Of a stretch of DNA of 64,000 bases, positions 26,208 through 36,396 are shown piece by piece (position 1 is the stretch's first letter; the number at the start of each line of letters is the position of its first letter). The notes below the pieces were generated by a model. It saw only the letters and a list, made by a program, of their open reading frames with translations. It was not told the DNA's origin and searched no databases. The translations under genes and the position numbers were made by a program. The DNA comes from Natribaculum luteum. GTDB lineage: Archaea; Halobacteriota; Halobacteria; Halobacteriales; Natrialbaceae. The stretch spans positions 1-64,000 of the forward strand of contig NZ_CP095398.1 in the NCBI RefSeq assembly GCF_023008545.1, written 5' to 3'.

Positions 26208-26667
26208 TAGTGGTATCCCTACGAATATGCCCGCCACTATTGGTATTTTTGGTGCTAAATCAAAATAACTGTCTGGCTGATTGCGCTGTTACAACTACTC
26301 AGGATCTTTGGGGACAGGTTTGGAGGCACATATCTTTTCGCTGGTTTTGCGGGGGGAACACCTGCTCAGAGTGTCTGCGTACTTACCGACCATCTGCACA
26401 CCTCTCTTTAGCTGAGGGATTCTGTAGAGTCCCTCGAATAGGTACCATCACCGAGTAACCTGTCTAGACCCATCTGCCGGGAAGAGAAGGCACGTATCAC
26501 TCCCATCCTCCGAGATTGTGGGAGTTGAGACTAAACTGGGTTTAGGAGGCCTATGATTCGTGATTCGGCTGAGCCGAGAAGGCTTGACGCGCATGCACTG
26601 AGACAGCCGGACTCCATTACTGCCGATTCCCCTCAGATTTATAATTATTCAATAAATTCCTTATGCC
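26208..26667. other. Non-coding, contains a transposon-end remnant
   Basis: This 460-bp stretch has no credible gene. At 26519-26562 the sequence GAGTTGAGACTA with GGCCTATGATTCG is a reverse-oriented, degenerate version of the element end at 24880-24977. The last 40 bases are A/T-rich and should hold the promoter of the GH99-like gene. Confidence 0.5.
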
Positions 26668-28263
26668 GTGAAAGAGTCAATTCCGCGCCGACGATTTCTT
26701 CAATTTGGGACTTTGGGCATTGCCGGTCTCGCCGGGTGCTCTACCCGTGATGATTCGGGAAGCGAACAACCAACGGACACTCCATCTTCTACGCCATCGG
26801 TAACCCAGAACGCTACATCAGCGGAGCCATCAGAGACCGATCAACCAACAGAGACACCAGATTCGCTAGACATCCTAGATCACGAAAACCTAGTGGGCGC
26901 GCACTACTATGCGTGGTACCGCGGTGAGGATGGATTTGCTGGCCAAGGGTTCGGCGGTGACCAATCAAATGGATGGCTTTCGCAAACGCCTGGAGTGCCC
27001 GAACTGGGAGCATATGATTCACGAAATCCTGACGTGGTAAATCAGCATATGCGCTGGAGCCTGGAACATGGCATCAATTGGTGGATAATCACTGTTGGGG
27101 GACGAAATACAGCAACACACGAAGCGATTACTGATGTGATTTTTGAGGCCGATTTGGCTGATCATATGGCATTTACCATACTCACCGGGTTTGTTCCCTC
27201 TCAGCAAAACGAAAAGGGTCAATATGATCTTGACGACCCCAGTCTCCAAGAGAACCTACAAGAATTTGTGAAGTTCTGGAAAGACGAGTTCGTCTCTGAT
27301 TCGAATTATCTTCACCTTGATGGTCGTCCGACTCTCTACTTTTGGGATTCTGAAGCGTACGTCGGTGGTGTAGTAAATAAATTTAAAGAATCATTTGAAA
27401 AGCAACAGGTTGACCCATACGTTATTGGCGGCCCGAAATATTACTCACAGCCGGCAGCCATGGGAGATAAGCACGAGATCTATGATGCAATTCTCGATTA
27501 CCACGGCATCTATCCAGATGATGAGTATATGCGTAATTATCGGGACTTGATTGTTAATCGCCATCGACGATGGCGGGTTGCAGCTGATGTGTACGACCTC
27601 GACTTTATCCCCACAGTTACACCGGGTTACAATACGTCAGCACGGACATCTGAGATCGGTTCCGGTGCGTTTTCGACCTTCCTTGACCGCAGTCCGGAAG
27701 CATTCCGAAATGAATGTCGCTCCCTCAGTGGGCTGGGGGATAGAAATGCGACAGTAGTGACGTCATTCAATGAGTGGCCAGAGTATTCAGTAGTCGAACC
27801 GACGGTATCGGAGGGTACGACATTTTTGGAAATCATCGGCGAAGAGCTCACCTCTCAGTCGGATACACCTCTAAGCACAGACAAATTCACTCGTGTCAGG
27901 ATTGATTTCAACAAGACAATCACACCAGATTCTGCTGACGATCGCAAACTTGCGTTCATGTGCCGTTCTATTATATTGGGGACAAGAACGGGAACTGTTG
28001 ATCTAGACGTCGGTTCTGTCGATGAATCCTTTATTTGTCTTTCCGGGAGCTATGGGCCGGAATCCGATTCGAACTCCACTTTTCGATGGTTTGGGGGGGC
28101 AAACTCGAAAACAGAGCTATTTGTGAACCAGGGAGATATTGATCAAATACGATTCGCTGGCAGAGCACCTGCTAATAATATTCAAGCGGTAATTAGTGTC
28201 GAAGATGAGGAGATCGGCACCGTAGAGTTTGGAAGAGGGGATGGCGTTTATTCGACTAGTTAA
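26668..28263 (+). CDS. GH99-like (WbsX-type) secreted lipoprotein
   Basis: A 531-residue protein with a GTG start. A Tat lipoprotein signal opens it: IPRRRFLQFGTLGIAGLAGC, lipidated Cys about residue 24, then a Thr/Ser-rich linker to ~70. The domain VGAHYYAWYRGEDGFAGQGF, then HGINWWIITVGG, LDGRPTLYFWD and VVTSFNEWPEYSVVEP resembles the GH99/WbsX glycan-hydrolase-like TIM barrel. The C-terminal ~150 residues are a beta-rich domain. It probably acts on surface or environmental polysaccharide. Codon use is A/T-richer than the core genes, suggesting transfer. Confidence 0.75.
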   Translation: MKESIPRRRFLQFGTLGIAGLAGCSTRDDSGSEQPTDTPSSTPSVTQNATSAEPSETDQPTETPDSLDILDHENLVGAHYYAWYRGEDGFAGQGFGGDQSNGWLSQTPGVPELGAYDSRNPDVVNQHMRWSLEHGINWWIITVGGRNTATHEAITDVIFEADLADHMAFTILTGFVPSQQNEKGQYDLDDPSLQENLQEFVKFWKDEFVSDSNYLHLDGRPTLYFWDSEAYVGGVVNKFKESFEKQQVDPYVIGGPKYYSQPAAMGDKHEIYDAILDYHGIYPDDEYMRNYRDLIVNRHRRWRVAADVYDLDFIPTVTPGYNTSARTSEIGSGAFSTFLDRSPEAFRNECRSLSGLGDRNATVVTSFNEWPEYSVVEPTVSEGTTFLEIIGEELTSQSDTPLSTDKFTRVRIDFNKTITPDSADDRKLAFMCRSIILGTRTGTVDLDVGSVDESFICLSGSYGPESDSNSTFRWFGGANSKTELFVNQGDIDQIRFAGRAPANNIQAVISVEDEEIGTVEFGRGDGVYSTS

Positions 28264-29223
28264 GGGCGATAGGCTCTGTAGAAACTCTATTGGTTTGATG
28301 CCTTCTCGCTGAAACAGCCGTTAGTTAGAATGCTTGTCTAATATTTCCCGCCATAACTGATTGTTGCAAGAGCCCTATTACAGTATCAATAGCATAGATG
28401 AAAGAGGAGTAACAAGACCGTCTTTATTACTTATCACATTATCCGGGCTGGGTGTGGTTGGATTTGTGATTAGCAGTAGCCCAAAACAGTTCGAACTCTC
28501 AGGGCTCCGAGACAAACTCTACGTCCCCTTTGGTGACGATCCCTGAACCTAACACATCTCTAAACTCCTCAACGACGAGCCCGGTGACTGGTTGTTCGCG
28601 CCCGTTAATGAACAGTGCTTCGCGGCCGGAACGCATCTCGACATTGCGAATCCTGCAGTTCGAAATCGGGCGATTGATAGCCTTTATCCTGAATCCGAAG
28701 AATTCCTCTACCTCTTTGGGAACAGAAACCTCCTCGATATCGACATCTGACCCGTAGATGTCGAAAAGGGCATGGCCAGGGAACTGGGTTTCTGCAGTCT
28801 CAACATCCAGCGTGATGTCTGAAATCGTCGTTTTCTCTACGGAGACATCTGTCGCCGGATTCCCGATCTCAATTACGTTCGGCGTGTAGCCCACGGGACT
28901 AGTTATCGTGAGCCCTTCAATAGTCGTTTCAGGTTGTAGGACACGAACCCGATGGCTCAGATCGTCTTTCGGCGGACGGATTTCGACGTTTCTAATCGTG
29001 TTACCACGGCCTTCTCCGTCCGGCCGGAAGACGATTGGTGACAGTGGCGCAATTGCTTCGAGATTCTCGCGCCCAGCTGCCTCATCGAACGGCGTCCGTT
29101 TGGTGTCTTCAATCACCAACCCCGAAACCGTGTTCTCGACTGCTGTATGGTTCGGCGTCGAGAACACGATTCCTTCCCGGGCGAACCCGCTTGCCCGAAT
29201 GTTCTGCGCTCATTGGTCTTTAG

Positions 29224-30560
29224 CTAAGCCTCAGCAGCCGGTTGGATGGTAGTAGCGAGCTGTTCTTGCAGGATTGGTCGTTGCCTGTGGATCTTCTGAG
29301 CGTCTTCGATCAGTCGTTGTAGCAGTGGCGGCGGTGAGTAGGCGAGATACTCTCTCAGTTCGCGGAGGATGAGCTGGGCGTGCGACCGAAAGGTCGCCGC
29401 CCAGCGTTCCGGCGGAAACACGATCCCATCATCAGCGTGCTCTATGACCAGACCGAGTAAATCACGACTCACGACCAAGGATAACAACGCTGCGTACAGC
29501 AGAATCTCTACGATGTGCTTCTTCGTCGTGTCGAACTCGTCCAGTTCGTACTGCGTCTTCAGTTCACGGAACAACAGCTCTACTTCCCATCTACATCGGT
29601 AGATCGTCGCTAGATCGGCCGGGAGAAACTCTTCCCGAGAAAGGTTCGTGATGTACAGATGGTAGTCGTCGGCGTCCTCGTTGCGGACGCCGACGACGCG
29701 GAACCGTTTCGTATCACGTGACTGCGTGCCCGCGTACTCTCGTCGGTCAAACTCGACCTCGACTTCCACGTCGATGTACTTCCGGGAGAGATCATCCACG
29801 ATGTCGAAGATCTTCTCGCCTTCTAAGGGAATGGCGCGGCCGCGCCATTCCCGTAATTCCTCCGTTACAACCGGGTTCGCGCTCTTTTTCAGTCGGCTCA
29901 CGAAGTAGCCGTCGTTCTCGTCGATCAACGCGAACCGCCGGTACTTGAAATAGGCGAGGTCGAAGATCGCTAGCCGTCCTTCCAGCCACGATCCTGTGTT
30001 AAACAACGTGCTGTCGTGGTTTTCTCGTCTGTGACGTTGAAATGTTCGACTGTCTGGTCAGTGACGTTGTGGAGCAGGTGGAGCTTCGCTCCAGCCTGCT
30101 CCTCGTGACGTGCTTTGTACGCTTCAGAGAGCAACTCGTGCAACCGCAGGACGGTTCCATCAGCGATCATCACGTCTCGAAACCGGTCGAACTCATCAGA
30201 GACGGTGTGAGGGACAGCGACCTCGTCGAACCCGTATTCGACGAGGTCGCGGAGGTACTCTGCGAGCGTCGGAGTCAACCGCTGGTAGAAGCCGCCCGGA
30301 GAAAGTGACTCGTCAGCGGTAGAGTTGTAGGTACGTCTGAAGGCCGCAAGCGTTCGGCTTTCGCCTGCGGCGAAGCCGAACGCAAACGACCAGACAAGTG
30401 GCGGGAGCTGAAGCTTCCCCTCGCGCTCGACCACGCCGACGGCATCGGCGTGGTCTTCGAGCGCTTCAGAGGGAAGGAGGTTAGTGAGACGGCGTTCAAT
30501 GTGACGTGAGGAGGTTTCGGTGTGCACAGCTGTCACCTCCTCATTCCTTCCGAAAAGCAA
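29224..30560 (-). pseudogene. IS4-family transposase, frameshifted
   Basis: The N-part (ends near 29970) includes FRDVMIADGTVLRLHEL with the first catalytic Asp. The C-part includes LAIFDLAYFKYRRFALIDEN (second Asp) and YRCRWEVELLFRELKTQYEL, the YREK-type region with the Glu. Near 30010 the first frame reads DEKTTTARCL, whereas one base back gives DEKTHDSTLFNTGSWLEGR, the expected continuation. A single C missing from a CCC run explains this. No canonical slippery heptamer is seen, so it is probably a mutation rather than programmed frameshifting. Confidence 0.85.
29373..30455 (-). repeat. Series of long hairpins inside the ISH8-type transposase gene
   Basis: Stems found: 29373-29405 (14 bp with one bulge, GAAA loop), 29665-29677/29685-29697 (13 bp perfect), 29827-29852 (26-bp perfect palindrome containing GCGGCCGC), 30071-30102 (14 bp, one bulge), 30217-30230/30237-30250 (14 bp perfect), 30350-30360/30373-30383 (11 bp plus an inner 4 bp), and 30429-30439/30445-30455 (11 bp, extended by 6 bp after a bulge). 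Confidence 0.85.
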
Positions 30561-31392
30561 CTCCGATAAGCCGCCGCTGTCATGCGGTTCTTGGCTTAGC
30601 TAAAGACGGATGGTTCTGCGCTGTACACTCCTCAGCCCGAGCGAAGTAGAGCCAGTGATCAACCGCTGCGTTGGCGAGTGTAGCGGAGTTGATCTGGCAC
30701 TTGACCCCACCCAGAACGATATTTGATCGTATCGTATCGTGAACGTGTACGTTCTCAACGGTCGTCCGCTTCGGTTTCACCCCCTCGCTAGACTCATGAA
30801 TCAGAAGACCGTGACTGTGGGGGGCGTCTGGGAATGGTTTGATATCTCGATTATTCGCTTCATTCCCGTGAATTTCGAGGTCACGAACTGTTACATCGTC
30901 ATCTCCACTCCGAACCGCGACGACAGAATGGGCTTCCTCATGGAGACCTCCCGGGAGTGTAAACACGGTTTCTCCTGGCCCTGCACCAGCGAGCGTCACT
31001 CCTTCAGTCACTCGAACAGGCCTGTCTTCGATGGGGTACGTACCTTTCGTGACATCGACTGTTCCGCCTGGTGCCACCGTCTGAATCGCAGTTTGAATTG
31101 CCCGCCGGGCGTTCGTGTCTTCGGTGAGGAGTGTCTCGAACTCGGCAGACACAAGTTGAACGACCCCATCGCCATGTTGAACCCGGACAGTCGAGACATC
31201 TCGCTCGGTTGTCGTCGTATCGTCTGTCGTGGATGGCTCCGTCTCGGTGGCCGTCGTTGAGTGCTCTGTCTTTGATGGCTGGTTTATCGACCGGGTAGCC
31301 TGTTGATCGGTCTCGTTGTTTTCTCGGGTACAGCCCGCTATCCCGGCTAACAGGGACCCCATCCCTATTGAGAGGAAGTGACGTCTGTCCAC

Positions 31393-31644
31393 ACGGCCTC
31401 TTATTTCAGATGGTTAATCAATTTAATGATGAAGTACTAGATACTACTACAGGGGCTCCTCATCGCCCTGTCCCAGACAATTAAATCAGGAATAGCGGGT
31501 GGGATTGTTTCCATACTCTCGATTCGATAGATGGATTATCGCCCATAGTCATAGATTAGGTTGACATTGGCCAGAATACTGGATAGTTCCTCTATATCGA
31601 GCAGTTAGACGAATACTTGAGCGTGTCGTGGTCAACCTCTCGTC
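31393..31644. other. Spacer between lipoprotein gene and transposase
   Basis: A/T-rich, without a credible gene. It should contain the promoter of the former lipoprotein gene and the left end of the 31-kb element. I could not place that left end because no matching inverted terminal repeat was found. Confidence 0.4.
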
Positions 31645-33321
31645 GTGGCTCCAACCCGTGAGTCTCGCCGTACCGTCTTCCGACAGATCGCCCAGCTATC
31701 CTACATCGACTGGCCCACGTACAAGTCGAGTCCACTGTTCGATCGCACGTCACTCCCCGGATTAGAGTCGGATGTTCGTCTCGTTGCGAAAATATGGTTC
31801 CAGCTTGACGATCACGATGGCGTTGATCCATTCATCCACGCAGTGCCGCTCGCATACGTTCAGTTCGATGCCCATGACCGATACGCAGGCTCGACGAGCT
31901 ACGAGATGGAGACACTATTTCGCCTGTTCCTGCTGAAAGAATGCCACGGATGGGACCACGAAACTGCCCTCGTCGAATACCTCACTCAGCACCCCGATCT
32001 CTGTGATCAACTTGGCTTGGAGTCGGTCCCCGATCAGTCCACGCTGTGGCGCAGCTGGCACCACCGATTCACAGCTACTCTCCAAGATACTGTTGAGACC
32101 GCAGCGCGAACCATCCTCATCAAAGCACAGAACGCGGGCGTCACGGTCCCACGCGAGCCGAACCGACAGAGTCGCAGACACTGTGACGAGGGTCGGGAAT
32201 CGGACCCCGATGACCAGACCGTATTGAAACAGGCCGAGACAGTCACTGAGCAGATCGGTGATGTTGCGTTCCCAGCGTTCTCACTGGACCGTGGCGAGGG
32301 CTGTGAAATCCACGAGAACGCCTACTGGGGCCTCCAGACCCATCTCGGACTTCGCGAGAACTTGGCTGTCAACGAAGGCGCTCGGAGCTTTATTCACGAG
32401 TCGAACCGAGACCGTACACCACTTGGCCACGCCCATCGCGAGCATGTACGCGACCTCTCAATCGAACAGATACGGAAGATGTATCGCCAGGCGGTGAGTC
32501 GACTGCTGGACCGGGTAGCAGACACAGAGGAGTTCTTCCGGGCCGGCATCGTCGCCATCGACATTACCGAGTCCGACCCGTTCACCGGCGATAGGACGGA
32601 CCACAAAGACGAGATTATCGGGACGAAGGAGAAAACCGACGAGTATGCCTACCAGTGGGCGACGGTCCAGCTGGTCGGGAATGCTGTTCCGATAGTCCTC
32701 GATGCGCGCCCAGTTTGGAAAGGCGACACGCGGAAGGAGATCGTCAAGGACCTCTTGGACTCGGCAGAGGCGGCTGTTCATGTCGATAATGTGCTGATGG
32801 ACCGCGAGTTCGACAGCCAGCATATCCTGGAGATGATCAGCCAACGCGGCCTCTCCTACGTCGTCCCGAAGCGGATGCAGACCAGTGAGAAAGCGCAGGC
32901 GAAACGGCTCCTCAAGAAGGGAAAGGACCGCTACGAGACCGATCGGAAGTTACATCTCGGCGATAACGAGTGGCATTCGACGATACTGATCTACCGACGC
33001 AAAGAGAACTCCGAACACACCGATCATCGGCAGTACTCGGTCTTCATGACGAACCGAGGCAGCGGCCTGCTCACAGAGTACGAGTACCGATAGGAAATTG
33101 AGAGCGGGTACAAGTCGATCAAGCGGTTCATGGCCGCGACAACCTCGAAGAACTTCGGCCTGCGGTTCTTCTACTTCGCGTTTGCGTGTCTTCTGTACTC
33201 GATCTGGCGGGCTGTGGACCTGCTTGTGCAGGTCGAATTAACCGGTGAATACGAACGCTCGCCCATTTTGACAGCCGATAATACGCTGACGCTGGTGAAG
33301 AAGGAAACGGGAATCGGATAG
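31645..33321 (+). pseudogene. Full-length transposase with one in-frame amber codon
   Basis: A GTG-started frame runs 482 codons to TAG (33091-33093) and then continues in the same frame for 76 more codons (EIESGYKSIKRFMAATTSKN, to KKETGIG). The degenerate copy at 17.7 kb has Trp (YRWEIESG) at the amber position, so TGG has mutated to TAG here. Motifs include DITESDPFTGDRTDHKDE, DNVLMDREFDSQHILEM and IESGYKSIKRF, which probably hold the DDE residues. Truncation at the amber codon would remove the last motif. IS family not assigned. Confidence 0.82.
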
Positions 33322-33760
33322 TATAGCGGTACTCACCCCGTGGTAGCCCGACTCTGAGTGGCTACGCTGTCGAAAGTGGCCAAAATTCGCGTATATAGTT
33401 GAGATTTCAACAATATTGGCCGTTTGGAGAGCAATCTGAGTCAGATTCCGCTCTCCGATTCGGCCAAAACTGTGCATCACAGGCCCGCTATACCCACTGT
33501 AGTCTCAACTTCCCCAACGGTCGATTTGATATAGCAGTATGTGATATACACTTCTGGGATACCCCGCAACAGCATCCGTAGACGCCGAATTCGGGCAATA
33601 TGTCGGTCTTGAGTGATGGTCGTGATTACTCTGATAATCACGATCACTTTTATGTTGGTCGACGCCCTCCCCGACACACGAACGATGAAATCACCTGAAA
33701 TCGCCGTTTCACCCCGGTCGGAGGCTCGAGTCTTACAGGCTGTGCTCTTCGGAGGCGAGT
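33322..33760. other. Right end of the 31-kb element and integrase upstream region
   Basis: Bases 33322-33519 parallel the sequence after the 24.7-kb transposase tail, including CATCACAGGCCCGCTA and GTAGTCTCAACTTCC, and so belong to the element end. From 33520 on I see no gene. A TTTATGTTGG box near 33650 may be part of a promoter for the integrase. Confidence 0.5.
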
Positions 33761-35032
33761 ATGTCTGAGCGGTCGGCACGGAGCAGCCTCGAGGAGTCGT
33801 TCGAGCGCTATCTCCAGGACAAAGGGAAAGGTCGGGGCGGCGACGGCGGAAACTACCGTCGGAACGCCGAACGCGAACTCGAGCGTTTCCGGGAGTGGAC
33901 GCGAGGGGAACGCGGTGAGTACAACGACGGGATCGCTCCCGACGGCCGGAAACCGGAGTTTCGCGACCTCGAGACCGGCGTCTTCCGCGACTACGCACGC
34001 CACCTCGCCAGTGATCGTGGACTGAAACAGAACACCGTGAAGACGTACTACGCCTACGTCTCTGCGTGGTGTGGCTGGTGCGTCGACGAGGGCTATCTCC
34101 CCGTCCACTACGCGAAACGGGCGAGCGCGACCGAGCCGCTTCCGGACGACGACGGCCGAAAACCGGGAGATCAGCAAGCCTGGGACTCCGAGCAACGCCT
34201 CGCGTTCACGAGATACGTCGACGAACAGGCCAGAGAGGCCATCGAGGCGTACACGACGCTACCGGCCGAGACGGACCCACTGGACCGAAAACGAGCGCGA
34301 TACGACGCCATTCGGGCAGCTCGAGATCGCGCACTCGTCTTCGTGATCGCCTTCACCGCCGTCCGGATCGGCGAACTGCTTCGCGATCCGAACGATCCTC
34401 GACGACGAGGAGTCAGGTGGGACGAACTCGACCTCGAGGAGGGCAGTATGGACGTCTACCGGAAGAAACAGCAGTGGGATTCGGCGAGCCTGCCCGATCC
34501 GGTGATCACGCCACTGCGGTCGTACAGACGCCTGCTCGACCCGCCGTCCGATCGGTGGCCGGTTTTCCCGACGTTCGACCAGCGAACGCTCGCCGAACTC
34601 GTTCGGAACGCACTCGAGGATCACGGGCTGAAACCGACCGAGATCGACGAGCGCCGCGAGGAGTATCCCCGTGATCTCCTGCTGGCGGTCGACGAGGGCG
34701 TTCGACCGCCGTCGTTGACGACGGACGGATCCCGGCGCGTGTTACAGCGGTTGACAGCCGACGCGGGCATCGACGTCGACCATCCCAAACACGACTATCT
34801 CGCTCCTCACGGTGGCCGCCGCGGAATGGGCGAAGTACTCGTCCGTGCGTTCGGCTACACGGTCGCGGCGCGGTATCTCGACAACAGCGAGGAGATGGTC
34901 CGCGAACGGTACTCACACATCGAGGCAGGCGAGCTCGGCGACCTCGCGACGGAAGCGCTCGGCGAAGTCGACGACAGGGTCGTTACGTCCACCAGTTCGG
35001 GCCCGTCGGAGAGCGATCGCTACTCGATCTGA
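33761..35032 (+). CDS. Tyrosine recombinase / phage-type integrase
   Basis: A 423-residue site-specific recombinase. Residues ~10-110 form the SAM-like core-binding domain (ESFERYLQDKGKGRGG then DYARHLASDRGLKQNTVKTY). The catalytic domain shows Arg I in FTAVRIGELLRDP, the HxxR-like PHGGRRGMG, and the nucleophilic Tyr in VRERYSHIEAGEL. A long acidic linker of ~60 residues sits between. Such proteins integrate or resolve plasmids and islands in haloarchaea. No tRNA or obvious att repeat lies beside it. Confidence 0.9.
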   Translation: MSERSARSSLEESFERYLQDKGKGRGGDGGNYRRNAERELERFREWTRGERGEYNDGIAPDGRKPEFRDLETGVFRDYARHLASDRGLKQNTVKTYYAYVSAWCGWCVDEGYLPVHYAKRASATEPLPDDDGRKPGDQQAWDSEQRLAFTRYVDEQAREAIEAYTTLPAETDPLDRKRARYDAIRAARDRALVFVIAFTAVRIGELLRDPNDPRRRGVRWDELDLEEGSMDVYRKKQQWDSASLPDPVITPLRSYRRLLDPPSDRWPVFPTFDQRTLAELVRNALEDHGLKPTEIDERREEYPRDLLLAVDEGVRPPSLTTDGSRRVLQRLTADAGIDVDHPKHDYLAPHGGRRGMGEVLVRAFGYTVAARYLDNSEEMVRERYSHIEAGELGDLATEALGEVDDRVVTSTSSGPSESDRYSI

Positions 35033-35179
35033 AATCGATCGACGTGTCGCGTCACTCCGAATCGCTCGTGGATAGCAGCCTTCGTAGTAGCTTTCGCTAC
35101 CTCGAGACAGCAGCTCCATACAGCCATCAATAAACTATTATATGCTATATCAATTTCGTCACCCTGACGTTGGGCAGTT

Positions 35180-35596
35180 TCACAAGACAGTGTCGTACCC
35201 GTTGCCATCGATGAGACGCCGAATTGACCGTCTCGCAGCAGAGTCAAGAATCGATACGATCTGATACGACGAACCGTGTTCAGAAAGTTCCTGCTTGAGC
35301 GATTGCTCGCCTGCATCTTGTCCATGCGGGCGGGGAACGACAGTGACGCACGACCACGGCGATGAATCCTCGTCTAGATGTTCAAGAACGCGTTGGCTCC
35401 CTCGTTTCAAATAGTGCTCACGGCTGCCCTCAGGCGGGTATTTGTTCGAGTTGACGTGGTTTTGAAGTTCGTGCTTGCAGACGTTTGTCGTTGTAAGGTG
35501 GATCGCGTCTTTCAGTCGTTTCCACTGAGTGGTGTTTGCAACCGCGATCAAGGAACTCGTATCAGCCAGTATCGGATAGCGAGCCTCACTCGCCAT
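35180..35596 (-). CDS. PIN-like toxin, probably C-terminally truncated
   Basis: A 138-residue protein. YPILADTSSLIAVANTTQW carries the first conserved Asp, TTNVCKHEL the Glu, DAGEQSLKQEL the third acidic position and ILDSAARRSIRRLI the fourth, as in PIN/DUF3368-like nucleases. It then stops at NGYDTVL, where relatives continue with more helices, so its 3' end may be lost. It overlaps the upstream antitoxin-like gene by 11 bp. Predicted RNase half of a VapBC-like pair. Confidence 0.65.
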   Translation of the reverse strand: MASEARYPILADTSSLIAVANTTQWKRLKDAIHLTTTNVCKHELQNHVNSNKYPPEGSREHYLKRGSQRVLEHLDEDSSPWSCVTVVPRPHGQDAGEQSLKQELSEHGSSYQIVSILDSAARRSIRRLIDGNGYDTVL

Positions 35597-35912
35597 CGCT
35601 GCCCGTCAAGAATTCAGACGTGTCTCGTTCCATAGCCGCCTCGAACGACTCTTTCTCTTCTTCCATCCTATCGAGTTTCTCACCGAGAAGGACACGGGCC
35701 ACGTCCTCGCCGATCTCACCACGACTGTATCGTTCGTACACCGCAATCTTGTCTTGTTCATCTAATGACTGTCGGAGCATTTCGACCAAGCCGACACGGG
35801 CGAGTTCGCTCACGTTGACGCCACCGATGTGAATCTCATCGAGGAGCTCCGCGGCCTCTTTTTCAGCTCCGGCACGGAACTGAATCGTCTTATCATAGCT
35901 TGACCCACTCAT
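35586..35912 (-). CDS. Antitoxin-like small protein
   Basis: A 108-residue acidic protein: an N-terminal strand-like KTIQFRAGAEKEAAELLDEI, then VNVSELARVGLVEMLRQSL and an alpha-helical charged tail. The ribbon-helix-helix-like pattern followed by ERYSRGEIGEDVARVLLG is typical of haloarchaeal VapB-type antitoxins. It lies immediately upstream of the PIN-like gene and would neutralise it and autoregulate the operon. Confidence 0.7.
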   Translation of the reverse strand: MSGSSYDKTIQFRAGAEKEAAELLDEIHIGGVNVSELARVGLVEMLRQSLDEQDKIAVYERYSRGEIGEDVARVLLGEKLDRMEEEKESFEAAMERDTSEFLTGSDGE

Positions 35913-36396
35913 ACGGTGACGTTCGGCGTGGAGAGTAATATATGTTATGACGTGTATTTACTTGTCATTACAAACGGTCGGGAACGTAGCACTACCATAC
36001 AGGCCTCTCACTCGCAAAGGGTTCGGTTTGAGGTAGATGACGTGCAGAACCAATATGATCTAATGAAATGAGCGAAAGCTAGTGAACCCGTCCGTCGCCT
36101 CTGGTGCACAACTTCGGGATCTCAAATTCTACAAACCACCATACCGTTGACAGCCGTTACGATCGTCCTCAACGACCCCGTTGAGTATCGCGGCGCTCGT
36201 TATCTGTTGGCCTATTGCGTATTAGTTCGTCTATTATCGAGAAGGCGAGGCCCCGTTCAATTCTGGTCCATAAGTAGACTTATCTACAGCTGTTTCACCA
36301 AATCGCGACTCGAACAAACCATCGGAGAAGCTATTGTAGCTCTTCGACGAGCGCAGTCACCGCCTCGTCAACAAGATCACTGTCAAGGCGGCCCTG
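35913..36396. other. Non-coding gap with one copy of a direct repeat
   Basis: No convincing gene in these 484 bp. Bases 36073-36098 match 37199-37224 at 22 of 26 positions (core GCTAGTGAAC then CGTCCG), and the two copies bracket the toxin-antitoxin pair at 36.4-37.0 kb. Confidence 0.5.

Larger units (their letters stand above)
29211..30612 (-). mobile_element. ISH8-type IS4-family element (1402 bp)
   Basis: Inverted ends CATTGGTCTTTAGCTAAGCC (left) and CATCCGTCTTTAGCTAAGCC (right, complement) differ at two of 20 bases. A perfect 10-bp target duplication GTTCTGCGCT lies at 29201-29210 and 30613-30622. Length, CAT-ends and 10-bp duplication match the ISH8 group of the IS4 family. It is inserted in a beta-helix lipoprotein gene. 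Confidence 0.92.
28499..31392 (-). pseudogene. Beta-helix Tat lipoprotein gene, split by an ISH8-type element
   Basis: The N-half (30613-31392) has a Tat lipoprotein signal (MDRRHFLSIGMGSLLAGIAG then Cys), a Thr-rich linker, and a right-handed beta-helix start: ARRAIQTAIQTVAPGGTVDV and GVTLAGAGPGETVF. The C-half (28499-29210) continues as AQNIRASGFAREGIVFSTPN and many short repeats of the pectate-lyase-like type (TIRNVEIR, TIEGLTI, NCRIRNVEM). Excising 29211-30612 plus one 10-bp duplication restores the frame. It is adjacent to and convergent with the GH99-like gene, suggesting a lost polysaccharide-handling pair. Confidence 0.85.

Noticed and set aside
28361-28546. 61-codon frame downstream of the GH99-like gene
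   Set aside because: Overlaps the end of the beta-helix lipoprotein gene and has no signal of coding beyond a short hydrophobic stretch.
30000-30020. Programmed -1 frameshift in the ISH8-type transposase
   Set aside because: No slippery heptamer and a single missing C in CCC explains the shift more simply.
35020-35325. 101-codon minus-strand frame after the integrase
   Set aside because: Has a protein-like tail (AIHERFGVTRHVDRF) but overlaps the integrase end and the PIN-like gene. It might be a relic but could not be supported.
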